A stretch of 64,000 bases of DNA from Myxococcus sp. CA023. GTDB lineage: Bacteria; Myxococcota; Myxococcia; Myxococcales; Myxococcaceae. Each line of letters opens with the position of its first letter. Within the stretch, counting starts at the first letter, position 1. Shown piece after piece: positions 8,426-17,232 of the stretch. The notes under the pieces are model-generated. The model was not told the origin of the DNA. It saw only the letters and a program-made list of their open reading frames with translations, and ran no database searches. The stretch lies in assembly GCF_010998615.1 (NCBI RefSeq), contig NZ_JAAEAH010000020.1, forward strand, positions 40,968 through 104,967. Reading direction: 5' to 3'. The translations under genes and the position numbers were made by a program.

Positions 8426-8438
8426 CTATGGTGCGCCC

Positions 8439-9158
8439 ATGGCGACTCCTCATATCTCCGCTGCCCCCGGTGACTTCGCTGACGTGGTCCTCATGCCCGG
8501 CGACCCGCTCCGAGCTCGTTACATCTCCGACCGCTTCCTGGAAGGTGCCCGCGAGGTCACCTCCGTGCGCAACATGCTCGGCTTTACCGGGACCTTCCGG
8601 GGCCGGCGCGTGTCGGTGATGGGGCACGGCATGGGCGTTCCCTCCATCTCCATCTACGCCACCGAGCTCATCAAGACGTATGGGGTGCGCGTGCTCATCC
8701 GCGTGGGCAGCTGCGGCGCGCTGAGCACCGACGTGAAGGTCCGGGAGGTCATCGTCGCGACGGGGGCCGGCACGGACTCCAACGTGAATCGGATGCGGCT
8801 GATGGGGCATGACTTCGCCGCGGTGGCGGACTTCACGCTCGCGCGCCGGGCCGTGGAGGCGGCGGAGCGGCGCAACAAGCCTGTGCGCGCCGGCCCCGTC
8901 TTCACCTCCGACCTCTTCTACCACCCGCAGGAGCAGCTCAACGCCACCCTGGCGCGGATGGGTGTCCTGGCCGTCGAGATGGAGGTCGCCGGCCTCTACG
9001 GCGTGGCCGCGGAGTCGGGCGCCCGCGCGCTGGGGTTGCTCACGGTGTCGGACCACATCATCACCGGGGAGAAGCTCACGCCGCAGGAGCGGCAGACGAC
9101 GTTCGACGAGATGATTGAGCTCGCCCTGGACGTCGCACACGCCGAACCCACGCCGTAG
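8439..9158 (+). CDS. deoD: purine-nucleoside phosphorylase, DeoD type
   Basis: Phosphorolysis of purine (deoxy)nucleosides to base and (deoxy)ribose-1-phosphate in purine salvage; 239 residues as usual for hexameric DeoD. It shows [16 protein letters not shown] (phosphate site), [24 protein letters not shown] and [12 protein letters not shown] (ribose and base contacts), and the catalytic Asp in [10 protein letters not shown]. Start ATG 8439 gives the canonical MATPHISA N terminus. A hairpin about 20 bp after the stop (9177-9197) is a likely terminator. Confidence 0.95.
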   Translation: MATPHISAAPGDFADVVLMPGDPLRARYISDRFLEGAREVTSVRNMLGFTGTFRGRRVSVMGHGMGVPSISIYATELIKTYGVRVLIRVGSCGALSTDVKVREVIVATGAGTDSNVNRMRLMGHDFAAVADFTLARRAVEAAERRNKPVRAGPVFTSDLFYHPQEQLNATLARMGVLAVEMEVAGLYGVAAESGARALGLLTVSDHIITGEKLTPQERQTTFDEMIELALDVAHAEPTP

Positions 9159-9176
9159 CGCCTTGTTGGTGGGCAG

Positions 9177-9197
9177 GCGGGCAGGGGGCCTGTCCGC
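9177..9197 (+). terminator. candidate terminator hairpin after deoD
   Basis: Arms GCGGGCAGG and CCTGTCCGC with a 3-base loop, one G.U pair, and no T-run. Confidence 0.4.
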
Positions 9198-9307
9198 TCT
9201 GAAGGTACGAGAGGGCCGCTCTCGGAGCGCTTTCCAGCGCCGGGGGCGGCCAGATTTCCCGGACGGTGCTTTGTGCCCAGCGGGATTCCGGGCCATCCTC
9301 CGGCCCG

Positions 9308-11062
9308 GTGCGTTACCCAATCTGGCTCCTCCTCGTTTGCGCCGGCTGTGCCGCGCGTATCTCCCCCCATGCTGGCACTGCGCCGGCCGCCGCCGTGCGT
9401 GCCCAGGACTCCGTCCCCGTGGCCGCCGCCGAGCCGCTACCAGAGGCTCCTCCGCTGGCGTCCGCTTCCGCCACCGAGTCGGTGGCCCCGGTGGCGGAGG
9501 CTGCTTCCGCGCCCACGTCCACCGCGGATGACTGCGCGTTGAGCGCGGAGGACCTGGAGTCCGAGGAGGAGGAGCTGGCCGAGGGCGAGGGCGACGACGG
9601 CGAGAAGGAGACGCCGGACGCCGTGGCCGCGGGCGCCGCTTCGACAGGGCCGCTCTACACGGCTGACATCTCCGATGAGGAGCTGGCGCGGCGGTGGAAG
9701 GACGAGATTGCCTCGCTGGGCTCCATGGCAGTGGGCTTCGCGCACAGCGGCCGGCTGGTGAACGCCAAGCAGTTCCCCCAGGGGGACGACTGGATCGTGG
9801 TCACTCCCGCGGGCGCCTGGGCCACCGAGGAGACCGTCAACTACCTGGCCGACGCCATCCGCGACGTGCGCGCCCGCTTCCCGAATGCGCCTCCGCTGCG
9901 GGTCAATGGGATGAGCCACAAGGAGGGCGGCCACATGCGCCCTCACAAGAGCCACCAGAACGGCCGTGACGTGGACGTGGGCTTCTACTACCCGACAGTG
10001 GACCCCATCCGGACCCGCGCGCGCGAGCACGTCATCGACGTGGCCATGAACTGGGAGTTCATCCGCTCGGTGCTCGTGAAGACGGACGTGCAGATGATTC
10101 TCGTCGACCGTCGCGTGCGGAAGGTCATCTACGACCACGCCGTGCGCGCGGGCGAGAACAAGGCGTGGTTGGACTCGATTTTCAATGACGGCCCCACGGG
10201 CGTCGTCCGGCACGCCCGCGGCCACCGCGACCACTTCCACATCCGCTTCCACAATCCGCGTGCGCAGGAGCTGGGTCGTCGGGTGCAGCCGTTCCTGGCG
10301 CTCCAGCCGGAGCACAATGTGACGACGCACCGCATCCGGAACGGTGACACGCTGGGCGGCATCGCGCTCAAGTACGGGTCGTCGGTGGCGATGATCAAGA
10401 AGGCCAACCGGATGCGGAACAACTTCCTGCGCGCGGGGAACCGGCTGTCCGTGCCCCTGCGCGGGCCCTGTACGCACTGTCCGGTGCCGCCGCCGCTCGT
10501 GCTGCCCACCCGGCGCCTGCCGCCGAATGTGGTGGCGCCGGCGATGGTTGCCGCCGCTCCCGTGGCGAAGGCGGAGAATGGTTGTGTTCGGACTGAGGGG
10601 GCTGTGGCGCAGGAGGCGGCCACCGTCGTTCCCGCGGTGGGCGCGGCCTCCGTCGAGGCGGCTTCGACCGTGTTGTCCTCCGCTCCCGCTGGGGAGTCGG
10701 CTCCGGTGGTAACGTCGGCTGTGGGGAACTCCGTGGATGCGGCTGCGGTGAAGCCTGCGGCCGGTGGGGCTCTGGACGTGGCTGCGGTGAAGCCCGCTGG
10801 AGGGACGTCCGTCAATGTGGCTTCGCCGGTGAAGCCCGCGAACGCCGTCAACGTGGCGTCGATGGTGATTCCCGCGGCGGCGGAAGGTGCCTCGGCGACG
10901 ACGCCTTCCGCCACGGATACCGCGGTGGCGCAGCCCGCTTCAGCCAAGGCGGCTCCGGCGGAGCAGGCCGCTGCGTCCAGCCCGGCCCCGGCGGTGAAGC
11001 CCACCGTCGTACCGACGCGCGAGAAGGGCGAGGGCGCCGCGGGCATCACTCACGGCCGCTGA
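9308..11062 (+). CDS. M74-type murein endopeptidase-like lipoprotein with LysM domain
   Basis: Cell-wall protein of about 584 residues. Reading from GTG 9308 gives a short lipoprotein signal (WLLLVCAGC); ATG 9266 is the alternative. After an acidic Ala/Glu-rich linker comes a penicillin-insensitive murein endopeptidase-like domain (about residues 130-330). Its metal ligands are plausibly in NGMSHKEGGHMRPHKSHQ / GRDVDVGFYY and GHRDHFHIRFH, as in MepA, which cleaves D-Ala-mDAP cross-links. A LysM peptidoglycan-binding module follows (HRIRNGDTLGGIALKYGSS). The last 190 residues are Ala/Val/Pro-rich with recurring VKPA units. It is monocistronic, with a strong hairpin after the stop. Confidence 0.85.
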   Translation: MRYPIWLLLVCAGCAARISPHAGTAPAAAVRAQDSVPVAAAEPLPEAPPLASASATESVAPVAEAASAPTSTADDCALSAEDLESEEEELAEGEGDDGEKETPDAVAAGAASTGPLYTADISDEELARRWKDEIASLGSMAVGFAHSGRLVNAKQFPQGDDWIVVTPAGAWATEETVNYLADAIRDVRARFPNAPPLRVNGMSHKEGGHMRPHKSHQNGRDVDVGFYYPTVDPIRTRAREHVIDVAMNWEFIRSVLVKTDVQMILVDRRVRKVIYDHAVRAGENKAWLDSIFNDGPTGVVRHARGHRDHFHIRFHNPRAQELGRRVQPFLALQPEHNVTTHRIRNGDTLGGIALKYGSSVAMIKKANRMRNNFLRAGNRLSVPLRGPCTHCPVPPPLVLPTRRLPPNVVAPAMVAAAPVAKAENGCVRTEGAVAQEAATVVPAVGAASVEAASTVLSSAPAGESAPVVTSAVGNSVDAAAVKPAAGGALDVAAVKPAGGTSVNVASPVKPANAVNVASMVIPAAAEGASATTPSATDTAVAQPASAKAAPAEQAAASSPAPAVKPTVVPTREKGEGAAGITHGR

Positions 11063-11091
11063 CCTGTCCTCCACCGGCCATGCAGGCTTGG

Positions 11092-11122
11092 GCCCCGTGT
11101 CTCCCATGTGGTGACACGGGGC
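11092..11122 (+). terminator. terminator hairpin after the LysM endopeptidase
   Basis: Perfect 9-bp arms GCCCCGTGT and ACACGGGGC, 30 bp after the stop codon, followed by the moderately T-rich TCGTTCGTT. Confidence 0.55.
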
Positions 11123-11158
11123 TCGTTCGTTCCGGAGTGTGGTAGGCACGGGCCGTCC

Positions 11159-12040
11159 ATGGCGTTTTCACCGCACAAGGGCCGCTCGCTGGCCCACAAG
11201 GCCCGTCAGCGCTCCCCCGGCCACCACTACAACGCGAGTTTCATGTCCGCCGCCGACCGCGCGGAGGCCCTGAGCTGGCTCGCGACGCTCCACCCGCTGT
11301 GGGAAGAGCGCTACTCCAAGCACTTCCCCCCGCCACCGGGGCAGTCCCAGCGGCGGCTGCTGCGGCCGGTGTACTGGCTCGGCAACTGGCAGTTCGCGTG
11401 CCTCGACTACTACCACCCGCCCAAGGGCATCCTGAACCGGTGCGTCCAGGCCGAGCCCTTTCCGGCGGTGCTCCAGCGCCAGGTGACGAAAATCGAGGAG
11501 CTGGCGCGGCGGATGTACCGCGGGCCGGACATGCCTCCCCGCTGGCACCTCAACACCTGCCTGGTGAACTTCTACGGTAGCCGGTTGGAGGAAGGGCGCT
11601 GGGTGGACACCGCCCGAGTGGGCGAGCACAAGGACTTCGAGCCGGGCCCCGTGGCCTCGCTGTCCTTCGGTGAGCGTGCCCTCATCCAGTTCGTCACTTC
11701 CTCCCGCCCAGGCGAACGTGACGCGGTGGTGCTGGAGCAGTGGCTGGATGACGGCTCGCTCCAGCTCTTCGGCGGCGCGCGCTGGAAGGACCAGACGTTC
11801 CACCGCGTGCAGCGGGTGGACACGCGCACGGGCAAGACGCTAGCCCCGGAGCTGCCGGACTTCCGCACCCGCCGCATCAACCTGACGTTCCGCTACGTGC
11901 CGGACGAACACGTCATTCCGTTCGCCGCGCTCTCTCCCGAGGCGCGCGAGGACGTGCGGCCCTACATGGCGCAGCTCGCCCAGGGCAGCGCCTTCTTCCG
12001 CGATGCCCTCGCGCGCGAGGCGCCGGGCACGCCGGCCTGA
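11159..12040 (+). CDS. AlkB-like 2-oxoglutarate/Fe(II)-dependent dioxygenase
   Basis: Protein of 293 residues with the AlkB-type double-stranded beta-helix. The iron ligands are the HxD of VGEHKDFEPG and a distal His in DQTFHRVQRV, and the 2-oxoglutarate arginines are in RRINLTFRYV, all in the correct order. The nucleotide-recognition lid would be the segment RWHLNTCLVNFYGS. Such enzymes oxidatively remove alkyl groups from DNA or RNA bases; a protein or other substrate is also possible for this longer version. The first 40 residues are basic (PHKGRSLAHKARQRS), which could aid nucleic-acid binding. It is followed by a convergent helicase gene 18 bp away. Confidence 0.87.
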   Translation: MAFSPHKGRSLAHKARQRSPGHHYNASFMSAADRAEALSWLATLHPLWEERYSKHFPPPPGQSQRRLLRPVYWLGNWQFACLDYYHPPKGILNRCVQAEPFPAVLQRQVTKIEELARRMYRGPDMPPRWHLNTCLVNFYGSRLEEGRWVDTARVGEHKDFEPGPVASLSFGERALIQFVTSSRPGERDAVVLEQWLDDGSLQLFGGARWKDQTFHRVQRVDTRTGKTLAPELPDFRTRRINLTFRYVPDEHVIPFAALSPEAREDVRPYMAQLAQGSAFFRDALAREAPGTPA

Positions 12041-12058
12041 CGCAAGGCCGCCCCGCGC

Positions 12059-13315
12059 CTACGCGCGGCGCTTTCCGTGCGAGCGGGCGTGCCGTCCCGG
12101 TGCCTGGTCCGGCGTGCGCTTCGACTGCCCGTGGTCCTTCTGCGGAGGGCCCGGGTCCTTCTGCGCGGCGAGGAAGGCCTCCCACGCCTCCTTGAAGACG
12201 GGGTCCTCGCGTGGCACCTGGACGCGGGGAATCTCCGAACGCATCAGCTGCTCGATGCGCGTGATGACCTGTCCCTCGCGCGTGGTGGCGAAGGTCGAGG
12301 CGACACCGCTGGCGGCGGCCCGGGCCGTGCGGCCGATGCGGTGCACGTAGTCCTCGGGCGCATGGGGCAGGTCGTAGTTGATGACGTGGCCCACGTCCTC
12401 CACGTCCAGCCCGCGCGCCGCGATGTCGGTGGCCACGAGGCAGCGGTAGGTGCCGTTCCGGAACCCCTCCATGGCCTGCTTGCGCTGGTTTTGCGTGCGG
12501 TCCGCGTGCAGCACCGCGGTCCGGTGCCCCGCGCGCTGGAGCGCCCGCTGGACCTTGTCCACGCGCTCCTTCGCCCGGGTGAACACCAGCGCCGTCGCCG
12601 AGTCCTGGGCCAGCAGGGTGAGCAGCAGCGGCGTCTTCTCCTCGGGACGGAGGAAGTACAGCCGTTGCTCGGCGCGCTCGGCGGGCGTGCCGCTGCGGGT
12701 GACCTCCAGGCGCACGGGCTTGTACAGCCGGCTCTTGGCGAAGCGGGTGACGTCGGGCCCGAGCGTCGCGGAGAACAGCAGCGTCTGCCGGCGGCGAGGC
12801 AGGTGGGCGACGATGCGTTCGAGTTGCGGCAGGAAGCCCATGTCGAGCATCCGGTCCGCTTCATCCAGCACGAGCGCTTCCAGGTGCGGGAAGCGGATGG
12901 CGGTGTTCTCCATCAGGTCCACCAGCCGCCCGGGCGTGGCGATGACGAAGGAGGGCAGCGTCTTCAGGGCGTTGACCTGCGCGCCCATGTCCTCACCGCC
13001 AATGACGGTGGCATGCGTGAGGCGGCGGGGCTCCGCGAAGAAGCGCACCGGCTCCGCGATTTGCTGGACCAACTCTCGCGTGGGGGCCAGCACCAGCGCG
13101 AGCGTGCCCTTCTTGCCCGCGAGCCGTTCCACCAGGGGGAGGACATACGCGGCCGTCTTGCCCGTGCCGGTGGCCGCGCAACCGATGACATCCCTGCCGT
13201 CGAGTGCTGGAGGGATGGCCTGCTGCTGGATGGGGGTGGGTTGCGTGAAACGCGCGCGGCGCAGGGCGCCCAGCGTCTCCCGCGAGAGGCCCAGTTGTTC
13301 GAAGGAGTCGCTCAC
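12059..13315 (-). CDS. DEAD-box RNA helicase (RhlE-like)
   Basis: ATP-dependent RNA helicase of 418 residues. It has a Q motif (FTQPTPIQQQAIP), motif I AATGTGKTAA, Ia PTRELVQQ, TPGRLVDL, motif II DEAD, III SAT, and motif VI HRIGRTARA, followed by a short basic tail (KRTPDQAPGRHARSHGKRR) typical of the RhlE group. Likely roles are ribosome assembly or RNA turnover. The start is GTG at 13315 (SDSFEQLGLS), with GGAG 3 bases upstream; the longer frame has no support. It is divergent from the PIN-domain gene. Confidence 0.92.
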   Translation of the reverse strand: MSDSFEQLGLSRETLGALRRARFTQPTPIQQQAIPPALDGRDVIGCAATGTGKTAAYVLPLVERLAGKKGTLALVLAPTRELVQQIAEPVRFFAEPRRLTHATVIGGEDMGAQVNALKTLPSFVIATPGRLVDLMENTAIRFPHLEALVLDEADRMLDMGFLPQLERIVAHLPRRRQTLLFSATLGPDVTRFAKSRLYKPVRLEVTRSGTPAERAEQRLYFLRPEEKTPLLLTLLAQDSATALVFTRAKERVDKVQRALQRAGHRTAVLHADRTQNQRKQAMEGFRNGTYRCLVATDIAARGLDVEDVGHVINYDLPHAPEDYVHRIGRTARAAASGVASTFATTREGQVITRIEQLMRSEIPRVQVPREDPVFKEAWEAFLAAQKDPGPPQKDHGQSKRTPDQAPGRHARSHGKRRA

Positions 13316-13400
13316 GGCTCCGGGGTACCACGTCGCGAGGCTTCGTGGGAAAGGGGCTCGCGGGGCAGGCGCCGTGATTCCCGCTTGCCAGGAGGGCATG

Positions 13401-13874
13401 ATGGCCGGATTGGAACACCTGATGCCCTTCACACCGCTGCCGGTGGTCCTGGATACCAACGTGGTCCTGGACCTTTTCGTGTTCGATGACCCCTACACAC
13501 GCCCGCTGGCCGAGGCCCTTGCGGCGGGGACGCTGACGGCCTGGACGGATGCGGACACGTTGGCGGAGCTGGGCTACGTGCTGGCCTCGCGCAACTTTCA
13601 ACCCGGCCTGGGGGCGCCCCAGCGGACCGCTGCGTTCGAGCGCTACCGGGCCCAGGTCCACATGGCGCCGTCCGCCGAGTCCGTGCCCACGCCGTCGTTG
13701 CCCCGCTGCCGGGACCGGGACGACCAGAAGTTCCTGAGCCTGGCCTCGCGAGCCGGAGCGGCGTGGCTGGTGAGCAAGGACAAGCGGGTGCTGTCCATGG
13801 CGGACCGTGCGGGCCTGTCTTTCGCCATCCTCACGCCTCGGCAGGCCGTGGCCCGCCTACCACCCAGGGGGTAG
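13401..13874 (+). CDS. PIN-domain protein (putative toxin COG1569 type)
   Basis: PIN-fold ribonuclease-like protein of 157 residues. Acidic metal ligands are visible in VVLDTNVVLDLF (first Asp), DADTLAELGYVL, and CRDRDDQKFLSLA with a later LVSKDKRVL. This is the arrangement of COG1569 PIN proteins, which act as toxins or RNA-processing nucleases. GGAGGG lies 5 bases before ATG 13401; ATG 13398 overlaps it too closely. No small antitoxin gene is adjacent: the helicase is divergent and a lipoprotein follows. A toxin role is therefore uncertain. Confidence 0.82.
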   Translation: MAGLEHLMPFTPLPVVLDTNVVLDLFVFDDPYTRPLAEALAAGTLTAWTDADTLAELGYVLASRNFQPGLGAPQRTAAFERYRAQVHMAPSAESVPTPSLPRCRDRDDQKFLSLASRAGAAWLVSKDKRVLSMADRAGLSFAILTPRQAVARLPPRG

Positions 13875-13945
13875 ATACACGCCGCCCGCTCCGGAACATC
13901 TTTCGCGTCGAGCTGCACATTCACTCGATTCCCAAGCGAGAGAAC

Positions 13946-14572
13946 ATGTTCCGGATTGCGATGGTCGTGGCGCTGGCCCTGTCCACCTTCGTTGGCTGTG
14001 GTGGCGACGACGACAACCCTGACGGCACGCCGCAGAAGGTGCAGTGTGATGCCTCGAACTGCGCGGGCTGCTGCTTCAACAATGTCTGTCAGACGGGAAC
14101 GTCGACCTCCGCGTGCGGCAAGGCCGGAGCCACGTGTCGGACGTGTGGCACCGCGCAGGTGTGCAAGGCGGACCAGACCTGCGGCGTGGACCCGGACGGT
14201 GTCTGGCGCGTCCAGCCCGTCTCCGCCCAGATTGCCACCACCAACAATGGCTCGGCGTGGGACGCCGACAGCTCTCCGCCGGACGTGTTCGTCGAGATGG
14301 CCTGCCCGGGAGGCTCGTCCGTGTTCATCTCGGACGTGGTGCAGAGCTACACGCCAGCGTGGACCACGGGCGGGTGTACGGCGCGAGCGAGCCAGTTGAT
14401 GGCGGAGCAGTGGGCCTTTCGCCTTTGGGACGAGGACTTGGCGTCCGACGACACCATCACCGAAGTCCTGGGCACACGCTTCACCGAGCAGCACTTCGCC
14501 GCGGGCACCGTCACGTTCGGTGCTTCTGGCGGCATGACGTCGCTGACGGTGCAACTCCAGAAGCAGCCCTGA
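13946..14572 (+). CDS. Cys-rich lipoprotein, hypothetical
   Basis: Lipoprotein of 208 residues. The signal MFRIAMVVALALSTFVGC ends in a lipobox with Cys18, followed by GGDDD, a +2 Gly and acidic tether. Residues 30-80 form a Cys-rich module (CDASNCAGCCFNNVCQTG, then CGKAGATCRTCG and CKADQTCG) that recurs in myxobacterial surface lipoproteins. The C-terminal 120 residues look like a beta-sandwich domain (DVFVEMACPGGSSVFISDV). Function unknown. The start has AGCGAGAGA upstream. Transcription probably stops at the hairpin at 14595-14625. Confidence 0.75.
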   Translation: MFRIAMVVALALSTFVGCGGDDDNPDGTPQKVQCDASNCAGCCFNNVCQTGTSTSACGKAGATCRTCGTAQVCKADQTCGVDPDGVWRVQPVSAQIATTNNGSAWDADSSPPDVFVEMACPGGSSVFISDVVQSYTPAWTTGGCTARASQLMAEQWAFRLWDEDLASDDTITEVLGTRFTEQHFAAGTVTFGASGGMTSLTVQLQKQP

Positions 14573-14594
14573 GCACGGGGGCTGATGCGCTCAC

Positions 14595-14625
14595 GGCGGA
14601 CCCGGACAGAAGTTCCGGGCCCGCC
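14595..14625. terminator. bidirectional terminator hairpin between convergent genes
   Basis: Arms GGCGGaCCCGG and CCGGGcCCGCC (11 bp with one mismatch) lie between the convergent stops at 14572 and 14651. Confidence 0.55.
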
Positions 14626-14650
14626 GCGTGCGTCGATACGCCGAGGTGGC

Positions 14651-16177
14651 TCAGGCCCGAGGCGCCGGGCGGTAGCGCAGCACCTGGACCCGGGTCTCGG
14701 AGACGAGGAAGCTGGTGATGGCCGTCGGGCTCGCCTTGCCGTTCGTCTCGCCCCAGTCGATGACATGGATGCGCAGGGAGACGGTGCCCTCCATCATGAT
14801 GTCCGTGTGGTCGTTCGTGAGAACGACATCTGCCTTCTCGCCCGCGTAGGCGACGAGCGTCTGGCGGAAGGCGTACCAGGACTCACGGCTCCCGGAGAGC
14901 TCGGACTTGCCACGCAGGAATGCCGTGGGGCGGGCGAGTGAGCCCAGGAGGAAGTCGCCGCCAGTGACCTGGTGCTTGAGCTTCTCCGCCGCGGGGAGGT
15001 TGGGGTCGCCGCAGCCCGTGCACTCGTCCGCGCAGGAGCAGTCGTAGCTGTCCTCGCTGGTTCCCGCGCGGCGCTTCTCGCACTTGCTGATGCAGGCCTT
15101 GGTCTGCTGGGCCTCCTTCTTGTCCAGCTTCTCGATGCTCGCCAGCATCTGCGCCTGGCTGGCATCCGCCTCGAAGAAGGACGCGTCTCCCAGGTGGAGC
15201 AGCCCCGCGATGCGCACGATGCCGTCGCTCTCCATGGCGGACAGGGCCGTGCGCGCCGAGGTCGTCTGGGCCTTGAGCTGCGCCGGCTTGACGCGGGTCC
15301 ACTTCGCGCGCGCCTCGGAGTCCTGGCCCTCGTAGTCGAGGCTCGCGCGGTCGAAGAGCTCGGCCACCTTCTTCGCGCGGTCCAGCGCCGACTTGTAGCT
15401 GTCCTTCACCGGAACCGTGGAGAACAGTCCGACGGCGTAGGTGTTTCCCCGAGGAGGCTCACCCTCCTCGTAGGAGCGCTCCAGCGTGAGCAGCTTCTCC
15501 ACCTCGTAGCGGGGCGCCCACTCCATCTTGGAGGCGCTACCGCTGCGGGCGGCGGCCTGCTTCCGCTCGAGCGCGAAGGCGCGGACCTGCTCGAAGGCCG
15601 CTGCCTCGGCCTCCGGCTTGTAGGGGTCTTCCCCCTCCACATACACGCGGAAGTCACTGAGGCAGGTGTCGTCGTAGGACGTCCCGGGATAAGTGGAGAC
15701 GAGCGTGAGCCGCACGCCGTGGACCTTGTTCGGGACGGGCAGGCGGACTTCCTGCCAGCCGAGGACGTCCTTCAGCTCCATCTCCAGCGCCGTGCCCGTC
15801 GCTTGGGGGCCCGTCTCTCCCTGGACCAGCGGCTCCAGCTTCACCTTGCGAGGCCGGGCGTTGGCGCGGAAGAGCTTTTCGGACTTCTGGAAGCCATTGC
15901 GAAGGAACAGGCGGTACGTCTTCGCGCGCGACAGCTCCGGTCCCCACCATTCAATGGCCTCGCCCTCGCCGCGGCCCTTGGCGCCTTCCACCCAGGCGGT
16001 GGCCGGGTCGTCATCCGCGATGTAGAGCGGCAGATAGTTCTGGGCGTGCTTGTTCCAGCCGTTCTCCAGGAAGGAGGAGGCCGTCACACGACGGGGATGC
16101 AGCCGGTTCGCCGAGCCCGCATTGGGTTCGAGCATGACGGGCGGTGTCGCGGCGAGGAGGAGCGACAGGAGAATCAT
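14651..16177 (-). CDS. exported discoidin-like (NADase-type glycan-binding) protein
   Basis: Exported protein of 508 residues with a short signal (MILLSLLLAATPPVML). The N-terminal half (residues 25-190) resembles the discoidin/NADase-type glycan-binding fold: VTASSFLENGWNKHAQNYLP, AIEWWGPELSRAKTYRLFLRNGFQ, VRLTLVSTYPGTSYDDTCLSDFRVY. A helical middle region follows, then a Cys cluster (CISKCEKRRAG, YDCSCADECTGCGD) near residues 380-415 that may bind metal or form disulfides. Its start codon overlaps the stop of the pentaheme cytochrome (ATGA), so the two are translationally coupled and probably work together at the cell surface. Exact function unknown. Confidence 0.72.
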   Translation of the reverse strand: MILLSLLLAATPPVMLEPNAGSANRLHPRRVTASSFLENGWNKHAQNYLPLYIADDDPATAWVEGAKGRGEGEAIEWWGPELSRAKTYRLFLRNGFQKSEKLFRANARPRKVKLEPLVQGETGPQATGTALEMELKDVLGWQEVRLPVPNKVHGVRLTLVSTYPGTSYDDTCLSDFRVYVEGEDPYKPEAEAAAFEQVRAFALERKQAAARSGSASKMEWAPRYEVEKLLTLERSYEEGEPPRGNTYAVGLFSTVPVKDSYKSALDRAKKVAELFDRASLDYEGQDSEARAKWTRVKPAQLKAQTTSARTALSAMESDGIVRIAGLLHLGDASFFEADASQAQMLASIEKLDKKEAQQTKACISKCEKRRAGTSEDSYDCSCADECTGCGDPNLPAAEKLKHQVTGGDFLLGSLARPTAFLRGKSELSGSRESWYAFRQTLVAYAGEKADVVLTNDHTDIMMEGTVSLRIHVIDWGETNGKASPTAITSFLVSETRVQVLRYRPAPRA

Positions 16178-17178
16178 GGCGTGCGTTCCTTCGGGGTGTG
16201 TGACGGCGGAAAAGGTTGAAGGGGCTCGGCCCAGAGCACGAGCTGGGACAGGCCCGGCGGGTAGAGCCCGGAGTCTTCCTGCTCGCGGGACACGAGGTGG
16301 TAGACGACGCGCGCGTAGCGGGCCCCCTTGGGGAGCGGCACCTGGCGTGTCTCTCCGGGCAGCAAGCGCGTGTCCTCCACCGCGCCCAGGTGGGGCAGGG
16401 GCTCGTGGGGCCACTCCCGGACCTCCAGGCTGCGGCCGAACGTGGCCACGGTGCGGGACGTTTCGAAGAGGGGGCTCTCGGAGACTTCCACACTCACCCA
16501 GCGCATGACGTCACCCGAGGGGAAGGCATGGCCCACCTCGCGTGTGGAGACGCGGAGTGATGCGCCCGCCTGTTCCACCCGAAGGGCGGCCTTGAGGGAC
16601 TCGGTGCGCCGCGTGCCGCCGAAGCCGTGGTCCCCCTGGGGCATGTGGCAGGACGTGCAATGGCGCGTGTCGCCGCTCTGGGTCTGCCAGCGGCGCCACT
16701 CTCCCACTGTGTCCTGTTGAAGCTGCGTGGGGGACAGCCGCACCCGCTGGCCCGCGCTCGTCAGCACGGGGAAGCCGAACTGGTGACAGCCCGCACAGGG
16801 CATTCCAGGCGCCTGTCCTTCGTTGCCCGTGGGTGCATGGCAGCCGGCGCAGGTGACACCGTGTTCCTCGGGAGGACTGTCCTTGGGAAGCGGGCCCCGC
16901 TCCAGGTTCCGGGCGAGCGGCGCGTGACACTGCACGCACCAGCCGGGCCGGTCCTCGGTCAACGCGACCTGGAAGACGTCATCCGTGCGGGCCGTGGCGT
17001 GCCCGCTGTGTCGCCAGGAGTCCACCTGGACGGCGTGGCATTCCGCGCAGCGCTGGACATACCAGTCCGGAAGGCCATGCGGCGCGGGTCCCACGTCCAT
17101 GCGCGCGGTGCCCTTGGGAAAACGCGGCGTGGGGGCTGTGGCCAGCAGCGAACACGTGAAAAGGACGAGCATGGACAC
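16174..17178 (-). CDS. pentaheme c-type cytochrome
   Basis: Periplasmic or surface electron carrier of 334 residues with an N-terminal signal (MLVLFTCSLLATAPTP). It has five CxxCH heme sites in order: CAECH, CVQCH, CAGCH, CAGCH and CTSCH, all in the first 200 residues, with scattered distal His (HSGH, HMPQGDHGF) as candidate axial ligands. This resembles the cytochrome c-554/multiheme family that serves N-oxide or metal reduction. The C-terminal 150 residues form a beta-rich domain (HAFPSGDVMRWVSVEV). Starts GTG 17178 and ATG 17172 are both possible. The following discoidin-like gene overlaps its stop by 4 bp. No terminal reductase gene is nearby. Confidence 0.87.
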   Translation of the reverse strand: MSMLVLFTCSLLATAPTPRFPKGTARMDVGPAPHGLPDWYVQRCAECHAVQVDSWRHSGHATARTDDVFQVALTEDRPGWCVQCHAPLARNLERGPLPKDSPPEEHGVTCAGCHAPTGNEGQAPGMPCAGCHQFGFPVLTSAGQRVRLSPTQLQQDTVGEWRRWQTQSGDTRHCTSCHMPQGDHGFGGTRRTESLKAALRVEQAGASLRVSTREVGHAFPSGDVMRWVSVEVSESPLFETSRTVATFGRSLEVREWPHEPLPHLGAVEDTRLLPGETRQVPLPKGARYARVVYHLVSREQEDSGLYPPGLSQLVLWAEPLQPFPPSHTPKERTP

Positions 17179-17232
17179 GGTGGCCCCGCACTGTAGGCGT
17201 GATTGGGAGATGCGCGGTACAACGCCTCACCC

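Noticed and set aside
10500..11050. DNA repeat array in the LysM protein gene
   Set aside because: VKPA-type units are irregular and reflect an Ala/Val/Pro-rich protein tail, not a true tandem DNA repeat.
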